A stretch of DNA of 7,241 bases, taken from NCBI GenBank assembly GCA_016207445.1, contig JACQPS010000312.1, positions 1 to 7,241 of the forward strand, given 5' to 3'. This DNA is from Gemmatimonadota bacterium. Its GTDB lineage: Bacteria; Gemmatimonadota; Gemmatimonadetes; Longimicrobiales; RSA9. Shown one piece after another: positions 1 through 6,685 of the stretch. The number at the start of each line of letters is the position of its first letter. Within the stretch, counting starts at the first letter, position 1. Both the position numbers and the translations under genes were made by a program. Under the pieces are notes generated by a model, which saw only the letters and a list, made by a program, of their open reading frames with translations, was not told where the DNA came from and searched no databases.

Positions 1-2408
1 ATGCCGAGTTCGCACGCGTCTACGCCATGCTCGCCGATTTTCCGCTGGCCAAGACGGCGCCGTTCTTCGACGCGCCGGAGGCGAGGCAGGCGGGAGCGGG
101 CGGGCTGCTGTCCATCACGGTGAACCCGGAGGCCTGCAAGGGCTGCAATCTCTGTGTCGAGGTGTGCCCGGATGGGGCACTCATCACGGTGAAGCAGGAC
201 GAGGACGTGGTCGAGAAGCTGCGCCGCAACTGGAAGCTGTGGGAACGGCTGCCGGATACCGCCGACCGCTACATCAGCATCGCGAGCCTGGAAGAAGGGA
301 TCGGCGCGCTTCCGTCACTGCTGCTGAAGAAGGCGAATTACCGCTCGATGGTGGGCGGCGACGGCGCGTGCATGGGGTGCGGCGAGAAGACCGTGGTGCA
401 CCTGGTCGTGGCCGCCATCGAGGCGCTCATGCGGCCGCGAGTGGCAAGGCACGTCGAGCGCCTGAACGAGCTGATCGCGCAGCTGGACCGGAAGGCGCGC
501 GAGCTGCTCGCCGCGGATGCCGACCTCGAGGCCGCCGCCGGCGCGGCGGGCGGGCGCGTCGTAATGCCACTCGACGCAGCGAAACAGAAGCGCCTCGACC
601 GGATGACCGGCCTGATCGAGCAGCTGAAGGATCTGCGCTGGCGCTACACGGAAGGACCCAGCGGTCGGGGTCGCGCGAACCTGGGCATGACCAACGCCAC
701 CGGCTGCTCCTCGGTGTGGGGCAGCACGTACCCGTACAACCCGTACCCCTTCCCCTGGGTCAACCACCTGTTCCAGGACGCGCCCTCGGTGGCCATCGGC
801 ATCTTCGAGGCGCACATGCGCAAGATGGCGGCTGGCTTCCTGGCCATTCGCCGCGCAGAGCTGGAGCTGGCGGACGCGTACGATGCGGCGGTGCACGAGG
901 CCCAGTTCACCGCGTTCGACTGGAAGCAGTTCAGCGAGGAGGAGTTCGCGCTGTGCCCGCCCATCATCGCTATGGGCGGCGATGGCGCGATGCTCGACAT
1001 CGGGTTCCAGAACCTTTCGCGGCTGATGGCATCGGGCAAGCCGATCCGCGTCGTGGTCCTGGACACGCAGGTGTACTCGAACACCGGCGGCCAGGCCTGC
1101 ACGAGCGGCTACACGGGCCAGGTCTCCGACATGGCGGCCTGGGGCGCGGCGCAGCATGGCAAGCAGGAGATGCGCAAGGAGCTGTCGCTGGTGGCGCTCG
1201 CCCATCGCGGCGTGTTCGTGCACCAGTCCTCGCAGGCCATGGCGTCCCACCTGCTCGCGGGCGTGCTCAAGGGGCTGCAGTCACGCCGGCCGGCCATCTT
1301 CAACCTGTACACGCCGTGCCCCGTCGAGCACGGCCTGGCCGATGACATGGCGCAGCACGCGGCGCGGCTGGCGCTCGAGAGCCGGGCGTTTCCCTTCCTC
1401 ACGTTCGATCCGGACGCCGGTGCCGGGATGGCCGAGTGCTTGAGCCTGGACGGCAACCCCGCCGTCGACCAGGACTGGCCCACCTACGAGCTGCACTACC
1501 GGGAGGAGGGCGGCGAGGAGAAGACGCTGGAACTGCCGCTCACCATCGCGGACTGGGCCGCCACCGAGGCTCGCTTCAAGAAGCACTTCAAGACGCTGCC
1601 GCCGGATGCGGACCCGGACGCGCTCGTCCCGTTCCACGACTACCTCGAGCTGCCGGCCGCAGAGCGCGAGGGCAAGATCCCCTTCCTCTATGTGCTGCGG
1701 GAAGGCCGGCTCGAGCGGCTGCGCGTCTCGGTCGAGATGGTGCAGCTCGGCGAGGAGCGCAGGCTCTTCTGGGCCCAGTTGCGCGAGCTCGCCGGGATCC
1801 GTCCCGCGGCCAGCGTGCGCGAAGCCATTGCCGACCAGCTCGCGGAGGAGTTCGAGGCGAAGGCCGCGGCGCTGCGCGCGGAGTACGAGGCGAAGCTCAA
1901 AGAGCTGAAGGCGACGCTGCCACCCCTGGTCGCACGGCGACTCGCCGAGGGGTTGCTGCGCGCCGATCGCGGCCAGACGCTGGGGGACCTCCTCTCCAGA
2001 ATCGAGTCACTGCCCCCGCTGCCGCCCGTGGCCGAGCGTGGCGACGGCGCCGGCGCGGCGCGCCCGGCCGCGACGGCCGGCGCGGCCCCGGCGCTGGCGA
2101 GCGCGCCGGCGGCGGTCGCGGTCGCCTCGGCATCCACGCCCGAGGCGGAGGAGGCGCTCGCGATCGAGCCGTACATCGACGCCGCGCTGTGCACGACCTG
2201 CAACGAGTGCACGACCCTGAACGCGAAGATGTTCGCGTACGACGCTTACAAGCAGGCATACATCAAGGACGCGCGCGCGGGCACGTTCGCGCAGCTCGTG
2301 ACGGCGGCCGAACGCTGCCCCGTGCGCATCATTCACCCCGGGACGCCCCTCAACCCCAAGGAGAAGGATCTCGCGAAGTGGCTCAAGCGTGCGGAGCCCT
2401 TCAATTGA
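1..2408 (+). CDS. nifJ: Pyruvate (2-oxoacid):ferredoxin oxidoreductase, C-terminal part (5' truncated by window)
   Basis: This enzyme couples oxidative decarboxylation of pyruvate (or a related 2-oxoacid) with CoA to ferredoxin reduction, in the cytoplasm. The frame is open from position 3 with no start needed, so the ATG at 27 is internal. A [4Fe-4S] motif C-x2-C-x2-C-x3-CP (135-167) is the second cluster of the ferredoxin domain. The thiamine-diphosphate domain follows, with GDG at 978-986 and NTGGQ from 1080. The four cluster-ligand cysteines known from the Desulfovibrio africanus enzyme all have counterparts: CMGC (369-380), NATGC (Cys at 705) and a Cys at 1317. Unlike that enzyme, it has a charged helical insertion at about 435-656. 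It also has a C-terminal extension with a coiled-coil-like region (about 1812-2006), an Ala/Pro linker (about 2013-2156) and a single-cluster ferredoxin module with Cys at 2190, 2199, 2208 and 2316. The stop is TGA, 30 bases before rnfC. The family is clear; substrate specificity cannot be judged because the N-terminal domains lie outside the window. Confidence 0.93.
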   Translation, partial: AEFARVYAMLADFPLAKTAPFFDAPEARQAGAGGLLSITVNPEACKGCNLCVEVCPDGALITVKQDEDVVEKLRRNWKLWERLPDTADRYISIASLEEGIGALPSLLLKKANYRSMVGGDGACMGCGEKTVVHLVVAAIEALMRPRVARHVERLNELIAQLDRKARELLAADADLEAAAGAAGGRVVMPLDAAKQKRLDRMTGLIEQLKDLRWRYTEGPSGRGRANLGMTNATGCSSVWGSTYPYNPYPFPWVNHLFQDAPSVAIGIFEAHMRKMAAGFLAIRRAELELADAYDAAVHEAQFTAFDWKQFSEEEFALCPPIIAMGGDGAMLDIGFQNLSRLMASGKPIRVVVLDTQVYSNTGGQACTSGYTGQVSDMAAWGAAQHGKQEMRKELSLVALAHRGVFVHQSSQAMASHLLAGVLKGLQSRRPAIFNLYTPCPVEHGLADDMAQHAARLALESRAFPFLTFDPDAGAGMAECLSLDGNPAVDQDWPTYELHYREEGGEEKTLELPLTIADWAATEARFKKHFKTLPPDADPDALVPFHDYLELPAAEREGKIPFLYVLREGRLERLRVSVEMVQLGEERRLFWAQLRELAGIRPAASVREAIADQLAEEFEAKAAALRAEYEAKLKELKATLPPLVARRLAEGLLRADRGQTLGDLLSRIESLPPLPPVAERGDGAGAARPAATAGAAPALASAPAAVAVASASTPEAEEALAIEPYIDAALCTTCNECTTLNAKMFAYDAYKQAYIKDARAGTFAQLVTAAERCPVRIIHPGTPLNPKEKDLAKWLKRAEPFN

Positions 2409-2429
2409 CCGGAGCGCGGCATCACTCAT

Positions 2430-2434
2430 GAGGA
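2430..2434 (+). promoter_or_regulatory. Shine-Dalgarno site of rnfC
   Basis: GAGGA lies four bases before the ATG at 2439, inside the 30-base gap after the oxidoreductase stop. It supports 2439 as the rnfC start over the out-of-frame ATG at 2435, which almost abuts the GAGGA. The gap shows no promoter or hairpin, so rnfC is probably co-transcribed with the oxidoreductase gene. Confidence 0.65.
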
Positions 2435-2438
2435 ATGC

Positions 2439-3767
2439 ATGATCGGCCGCAACGGCTTTCGGCACGGCGTGCACCCGCCCGAGCGGAAGGAGCTGACCAG
2501 CGCCGTTCCGATCCGGCGGATGCCGTTTCCGGACGAGGTCGTCCTGCCCGTGCGGCAGCACACGGGCAAACCGGCCCGGATCATCGTCCGGCGTGGCGAG
2601 CGCGTGGAGCGCGGCGACACGCTCGCGCTGGCCGACGGCTTCATCTCTTCGCCCGTGCACGCTTCCGCCTCGGGTACGGTGGCCGACATCGACTGGTGGC
2701 CGCACCCGGACGGTACGTCCGCGCTGGCGATCCGCATCGCCGTGGACCGCTACTCGCCGCAGGTGCCGCGGCCGCGGCTGGTGCCGGCGTGGAACGGGCT
2801 CGCTCCGGCCGAGGTCGTGCGGGCGGTTCAGGAGGCGGGCGTCGTGGGGTTGGGCGGCGCCGCCTTTCCCACCCACGTGAAGCTCGCACCGCCGAAGGAC
2901 CAGCCGGTGGAGCTGATCCTGGTGAATGGCGCGGAATGCGAGCCGTACCTCACCACCGACCACCGGATCATGGTGGAGTACCCGCAGCGCGTGCACTTCG
3001 GCATCCGCATCATGATGCACGCGCTGGGCGTCCAGCGCGCGGTCATCGGCGTGGAGAAGAACAAGCCGGACGCGATCGAGCGCCTGCGGGAAACGAAGCC
3101 GGCCGATCTCGACGTCAGCGTGCTGCCTCTGCGCGTGAAGTATCCGCAGGGCGCAGAGAAGATGCTGATCCGGTCGGTGCTGGGCCGCGAGGTCCCGTCC
3201 GGGAAGCTGCCCTCGAGCGTGGGCGTGGTCGTGCAGAACGCCGGCTCGGTCGCCTGCCTCGCGGAGGTGTTCGAGACCGGCCTGCCGCTGGTCGAGCGCA
3301 TCGTCACGGTCACGGGCGAGGGGGTCCGCCGGCCCGCGAACCTGATCGTGCCGGTGGGCACGAAGGTGGGCGATGCGATCCGTTACTGCGGCGGCTTGAC
3401 CGAGGACGCGGCCGAGATCGTGTTCGGCGGGCCGATGATGGGCATTTCCCAGGCTACGCTGGACACGCCCATCGTCAAGGGGACGACCGGCGTACTGGTG
3501 CTCACGCGCGCGCAGGTGCCGTCGCGCCGGGTGTACCCGTGCATCCACTGCGGCCGCTGCCTGGACGCGTGCCCCGTCTTCCTCAATCCAGCGCTGCTCG
3601 GGCAGCTCGCGCGCAAGGGACGCTACCGGGAGATGGAGGCCGCCCACCTGGCGGACTGCATGCTGTGCGCGAGCTGCTCGTACGTGTGCCCGTCGAATAT
3701 TCCGCTGGCGCAGCTCTTTCAGGCCGCCAAGGTGGGGTTGCGCCGGCAGAAGGCGAGCGCCGCATGA
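2439..3767 (+). CDS. rnfC: Rnf electron transport complex subunit C (NADH/FMN-binding, 2x[4Fe-4S])
   Basis: RnfC is the peripheral cytoplasmic subunit where the Rnf complex exchanges electrons with NAD(H). The 442-residue product has the usual length for bacterial forms without long C-terminal repeats. The N-terminus carries the family signature HGVHPPERKELT (residues 9-20). A glycine-rich nucleotide/flavin motif GLGGAAFPTHVKL occupies 137-149, followed by NGAECEPYLTTDHR (163-176) and YPQGAEK (235-241). A SLBB-like segment lies around 285-330. Two complete [4Fe-4S] motifs follow: Cys368, 371, 374, 378 and Cys407, 410, 413, 417, each ending in CP. No transmembrane segment is seen, as expected. 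The start at 2439 has a GAGGA site just upstream. The stop overlaps the rnfD start as ATGA, suggesting translational coupling. RnfC here is the only soluble Rnf subunit visible that could receive electrons from the upstream oxidoreductase or its ferredoxin. Confidence 0.96.
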   Translation: MIGRNGFRHGVHPPERKELTSAVPIRRMPFPDEVVLPVRQHTGKPARIIVRRGERVERGDTLALADGFISSPVHASASGTVADIDWWPHPDGTSALAIRIAVDRYSPQVPRPRLVPAWNGLAPAEVVRAVQEAGVVGLGGAAFPTHVKLAPPKDQPVELILVNGAECEPYLTTDHRIMVEYPQRVHFGIRIMMHALGVQRAVIGVEKNKPDAIERLRETKPADLDVSVLPLRVKYPQGAEKMLIRSVLGREVPSGKLPSSVGVVVQNAGSVACLAEVFETGLPLVERIVTVTGEGVRRPANLIVPVGTKVGDAIRYCGGLTEDAAEIVFGGPMMGISQATLDTPIVKGTTGVLVLTRAQVPSRRVYPCIHCGRCLDACPVFLNPALLGQLARKGRYREMEAAHLADCMLCASCSYVCPSNIPLAQLFQAAKVGLRRQKASAA

Positions 3768-4762
3768 CCACCCCGCTCCAGGTCGCTGCGGCGCCGCACC
3801 TCAAGGGCGAGATGACGACGCCCCGGATCATGTGGGGCGCCGTGGGGAGTCTCGTGCCCGTCGTCGCAGCCGCCACCTGGTTCTTCGGCCCGAGCGCGCT
3901 GCTGGTGGTGGGGTCGAGCACGCTGGGCGCGGTCACGACCGAGCGGCTGCTCGGCCCGCCCGGCGCTCTCGGCGACGGCTCCGCCATGATCACCGGGATG
4001 CTGCTCGGCCTCACGCTCCCCGCCGGGATCCCGCTCTGGATGGCGTTCCTCGGATCCGTCTTCGGCATCGCGCTCGGCAAGGTCATCTTCGGCGGCCTCG
4101 GCTTCAACGTGTTCAACCCGGCGCTGCTCGGGCGCGCGTTCCTGCAGGCCTCCTTCCCGGTCGCGATTACCACCTGGCCCGGCCGGCCGGAGAGCTGGGC
4201 GGCGCTGCGCGGAGACAACTTCGCCTTTCCCTTCGCCTCCCCGCAGCCGGACGTGATCACCGAGGCCACGCCGCTGGGGCTGCGCAAATTCGAGGGCGCC
4301 GATACGCCGCTGTGGGACCTGGTGACCGGGAGCACCGGCGGATCGCTGGGCGAGACGGCCGGGATCGTGATCCTGCTGTGCGGCGCGTACCTGGCGGCGC
4401 GCAACTACCTGAACTGGCGCACCCCCGTCAGCCTGCTCGCGACCACGGCCGTGCTTTCGGGCGCACTGCACCTGCTGGACGCCGCGCGCTATCCGCCGCC
4501 CCTGTTCATGCTGTTCTCGGGAGGACTCCTGCTGGGCGCGGTCTTCATGGCGACGGACCCGGTCACGTCACCCGTGACGAACCGCGGCCGCTGGATCTTC
4601 GGCGCGGGCATCGCGGCCCTCGTGGTCGTGATTCGCGTGTGGGGCGGCCTGCCCGAAGGAGTCATGTACGCGATCCTGCTCATGAACGCGCTCGTGCCGT
4701 TCATCAACCGGGCGACCCAGCCGCGCGTCTTCGGCACCCGGCTGGCGCAGGCGGCCACATGA
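3764..4762 (+). CDS. rnfD: Rnf electron transport complex subunit D (membrane, covalent FMN)
   Basis: RnfD (homologous to NqrB) is a multi-helix inner-membrane subunit that carries an FMN bound covalently to threonine and takes part in ion-coupled electron transfer. The 332-residue product begins with the family-typical PHLKGEMTTPRIM segment (residues 11-23). It contains FNPALLGRAFLQASFP (117-132), TPLWDLVTGSTGGSLGETA (181-199) and FSGGLLLGAVFMATDPVTSP (251-270), all hallmark RnfD blocks. Hydrophobic helices fill about 22-58, 73-110, 198-265 and 276-315. The flavinylation site is Thr169 (codon 4268-4270) in D-V-I-T-E-A-T-P-L. The usual Gly/Ser before Ala-Thr is Glu167 here, which is unusual. 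The ATG at 3764 overlaps the rnfC stop. The same frame stays open back to 2435, but that upstream part runs antiphase through rnfC and is not this protein. Confidence 0.96.
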   Translation: MTTPLQVAAAPHLKGEMTTPRIMWGAVGSLVPVVAAATWFFGPSALLVVGSSTLGAVTTERLLGPPGALGDGSAMITGMLLGLTLPAGIPLWMAFLGSVFGIALGKVIFGGLGFNVFNPALLGRAFLQASFPVAITTWPGRPESWAALRGDNFAFPFASPQPDVITEATPLGLRKFEGADTPLWDLVTGSTGGSLGETAGIVILLCGAYLAARNYLNWRTPVSLLATTAVLSGALHLLDAARYPPPLFMLFSGGLLLGAVFMATDPVTSPVTNRGRWIFGAGIAALVVVIRVWGGLPEGVMYAILLMNALVPFINRATQPRVFGTRLAQAAT

Positions 4763-5433
4763 GCCCCGGGTCGGTGCACGGCCCCGGCGCACCGGCGCCG
4801 CCCGACGAGCCGCGCACGCCGGCGTGGCGGCTGCTCGCCACGCTCGGCAGCGGCGGCGCGCTCGCGGGCCTGCTGCTGGTGGTCGTCTACCAGCTCACGC
4901 TGCCTCGCATCGAGGCGCACAAGGCGGAGGCGCTCCAGCAGGCGATCGAGGAGGTGCTGCACGACCCCGCGCGCTTCGATACGCTTTACCTGAACGCCGG
5001 GCAGCTCACACGCGAGCTGCCGGCCGGCGCCGATCCGCGCGCGCTCGAGCGCGTCTACCTCGGTTATGACGACGCCGAAACCCCCGTCGGCTTCGCGATC
5101 ACGGCCGCCGAGCCCGGCTTCCAGGACGTGATCCGCCTCATCTTCGGCTTCGACCCGAAGACGGGCGCGCTCCTGGGCATGAAGGTCCTCGAGACCAAGG
5201 AGACGCCGGGGCTGGGCGACAAGATCGAGAAGGACTCGGCCTTCGTCAGCCAGTTCACGGGGGTGGCGGCGCCGCTGCAGGGCGTGAAGAAAGGCGCCGG
5301 CAAGGGGAAGCCGGGAGAAGTGGACCTGATCACCGGCGCCACGATCTCATCGCGCACGGTGGTGCGCGCGATCAACCGCGCGCTCGAGCGCTGGCGACCG
5401 GCGCTCGCGGCGTACCGGGAGCGGCGGCCATGA
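4759..5433 (+). CDS. rnfG: Rnf electron transport complex subunit G (membrane-anchored, covalent FMN)
   Basis: RnfG (homologous to NqrC) has one N-terminal membrane helix and an extracytoplasmic FMN-binding domain whose flavin is attached by ApbE. The 224-residue product starts with a Pro/Gly-rich tail (residues 1-20), then a hydrophobic anchor at about 24-48. The soluble domain has the conserved block LETKETPGLGDKI (144-156). The flavinylation motif is textbook, D-L-I-T-G-A-T-I-S-S (189-198), with the acceptor Thr195 at codon 5341-5343. The start ATG at 4759 overlaps the rnfD stop in an ATGA. The ribosome-binding sequence is weak, so translation probably depends on rnfD. The stop overlaps rnfE in the same way. 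Length and motif order match the family; nothing is truncated. Confidence 0.95.
   Translation: MSPGSVHGPGAPAPPDEPRTPAWRLLATLGSGGALAGLLLVVVYQLTLPRIEAHKAEALQQAIEEVLHDPARFDTLYLNAGQLTRELPAGADPRALERVYLGYDDAETPVGFAITAAEPGFQDVIRLIFGFDPKTGALLGMKVLETKETPGLGDKIEKDSAFVSQFTGVAAPLQGVKKGAGKGKPGEVDLITGATISSRTVVRAINRALERWRPALAAYRERRP
5417..5421 (+). promoter_or_regulatory. Shine-Dalgarno site of rnfE
   Basis: GGGAG ends eight bases before the rnfE ATG at 5430, inside the last codons of rnfG. It is one of the clearer ribosome-binding sites in the run of ATGA-overlapped genes and supports this start. Confidence 0.5.
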
Positions 5434-6110
5434 AGAAGACGACGCCGGCCGCCGATTTCGCGCGCGGGCTGTGGCGCGAGAACCCCGTCCTGATTCAGAT
5501 GCTCGGTCTCTGCCCCACACTCGCCGTGACCAACACGGTGGCGAACAGCATCGCCATGAGCCTGGCCACGCTGTTCGTGCTCGTGGCCTCGAGCTTCCTG
5601 GTCTCGAGCGTGAAACGGCTGGTGCCGAACCAGGTCCGCATCTCCACGTACGTGCTCATCATCGCGACGTTCGTGACGATCGCCGACCTGAGCCTGGAGG
5701 CGCTGGTCCCCACGATCCACAAGGCGCTGGGCGCGTTCGTCCCGCTCATCGTGGTCAACTGCATCATCCTGGGGCGGCAGGAGGCGTTCGCCTCGCGCAA
5801 CCCCGTCGGACGCTCGGTGCTGGACGCGCTCGGCATGGGCATCGGCTTCACGCTCACGCTGCTGCTGATGGGCGGCATTCGGGAGGTGCTGGGCAACGGG
5901 AGTCTGCTGGGGTTCCGTCTGTTCGGACCGCGTTACGAGCCATGGATCATCATGATCCTGCCGCCGGGCGGGTTCCTCACGCTGGGCTTCATTCTCCTGA
6001 CCTACGCGTGGTGGCGCGGGCGCGCGGCGGCCGCCGCCAGGACGCGCGAGCTGGCCGCCAGGACGCGCGCGCCGGCGGCGGCCGCAGCACGGGCCAAGGC
6101 GGTGTCATGA
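5430..6110 (+). CDS. rnfE: Rnf electron transport complex subunit E (six-helix membrane subunit)
   Basis: RnfE (homologous to NqrD) pairs with RnfA in the membrane core, and together they hold an iron-sulfur centre through two cysteines from each protein. The 226-residue product shows six hydrophobic segments over about residues 19-195. Both expected cysteines are present: Cys28 in GLCPTLAVTNT and Cys111 in VVNCIILGR. Other family blocks are NPVLIQMLGLCP (18-29), GAFVPLIVVNC (101-111) and the PPGGF segment (178-182). After the last helix (about 195) a cytoplasmic Ala/Arg-rich tail of about 30 residues follows, containing a seven-residue tandem repeat. Start and stop both overlap neighbours as ATGA. 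The helical core is intact; only the tail looks peculiar. Confidence 0.95.
   Translation: MKKTTPAADFARGLWRENPVLIQMLGLCPTLAVTNTVANSIAMSLATLFVLVASSFLVSSVKRLVPNQVRISTYVLIIATFVTIADLSLEALVPTIHKALGAFVPLIVVNCIILGRQEAFASRNPVGRSVLDALGMGIGFTLTLLLMGGIREVLGNGSLLGFRLFGPRYEPWIIMILPPGGFLTLGFILLTYAWWRGRAAAAARTRELAARTRAPAAAAARAKAVS
6033..6069 (+). repeat. Tandem repeat in the rnfE tail (16-base unit, 21-base period)
   Basis: GCCGCCAGGACGCGCG occurs identically at 6033-6048 and 6054-6069. The 21-base period keeps the reading frame, so the protein reads AARTREL then AARTRAP. The repeat lies just after the last RnfE helix in the Ala/Arg-rich tail. Two in-frame copies suggest a recent duplication by slippage in low-complexity DNA. 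Confidence 0.85.
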
Positions 6111-6685
6111 GCGAGCTGTTCTGGATCCTGCTCTCGGCGATGGTGATCAACAACTTCACCCTCACGCTGTTCCTGGGGCTCTGCCCGTTCATGGGCGTCT
6201 CGAGCCGCGTGGCCACGGGGCTGCGCATGGGAGCCGCCAACATCTTCGTGCTGGTGCTGACCTCGATCTCGGCCTGGGTGCTGAACACGTACGTGCTGGC
6301 GGACGCGCCCTACCTGCGGCTCATCTCGTTCATCGTGGTGATCGCGTCGCTGGTCCAGATCGTGGAGATGACGATCAAGAAAGTGAGCCCGACACTGTTC
6401 CGCGAGCTGGGCATCTATCTGCCGCTGATCACCACCAACTGCGCGATTCTCGGGCTCGCCATCTTCCAGACCAGCCGGGGCTATGGTTTCCTGCAAGGGT
6501 TCGCGTTCGCGCTGGGGGCCGGGCTCGGCCTCACGCTCGCGCTGGTGCTCATGGCCTCGATCCGCGAGCAGACGGAGCTGGCGGACGTGCCTGCCATCGC
6601 GCGCGGCACCGCGCTGGTGCTGATCATCGCCGGGAGCCTGTCGCTGGCCTTCATGGGCTTCGCCGGGCTGCTGAGTGCGGGATGA
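6107..6685 (+). CDS. rnfA: Rnf electron transport complex subunit A (six-helix membrane subunit)
   Basis: RnfA (RsxA; homologous to NqrE) is the second half of the membrane core, inverted in topology relative to RnfE and sharing its iron-sulfur centre. The product has 192 residues, almost exactly the family length. Hydrophobic segments lie at about 4-24, 38-60, 70-90, 101-120, 128-150 and 166-189. Both ligand cysteines are present: Cys26 in LGLCPFMGVSS and Cys112 in ITTNCAILG. The block ELGIYLPLITTNC (100-112) is characteristic. The ATG at 6107 overlaps the rnfE stop. The stop TGA at 6683-6685 overlaps the ATG of a small cysteine-rich gene. In many Rnf operons rnfB would follow here, but it does not in this window. 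Confidence 0.96.
   Translation: MSELFWILLSAMVINNFTLTLFLGLCPFMGVSSRVATGLRMGAANIFVLVLTSISAWVLNTYVLADAPYLRLISFIVVIASLVQIVEMTIKKVSPTLFRELGIYLPLITTNCAILGLAIFQTSRGYGFLQGFAFALGAGLGLTLALVLMASIREQTELADVPAIARGTALVLIIAGSLSLAFMGFAGLLSAG

Noticed and set aside
27..29. ATG at 27 as a start of the oxidoreductase gene
   Set aside because: The frame is open from position 3, and the next motif is the second cluster of a ferredoxin domain that lies deep inside this enzyme family, so the gene continues beyond the left edge.
164..1345. Alternative-frame plus-strand ORF inside the oxidoreductase gene, with others at 1436-2431 and 3832-4758
   Set aside because: These encode Arg/Gly/Ala-rich low-complexity products without motifs, typical of off-frame reading in GC-rich genes.
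2409..2438. Terminator or promoter in the gap before rnfC
   Set aside because: Only 30 bases long, with no inverted repeat or T-run and no convincing -10/-35 pair.
2007..3647. Long minus-strand open frame (546 codons) opposite the oxidoreductase end and rnfC
   Set aside because: It is the antisense shadow of GC-rich coding DNA: its product is rich in Arg, His and Asp with no recognisable motif, and it runs across two well-supported genes.
2435..3763. Upstream extension of the rnfD frame, giving a 775-codon frame from an ATG at 2435
   Set aside because: The extension runs out of phase through the whole of rnfC and encodes Arg/Gly/Ala-rich sequence. The RnfD family begins at the ATG at 3764, which also overlaps the rnfC stop.
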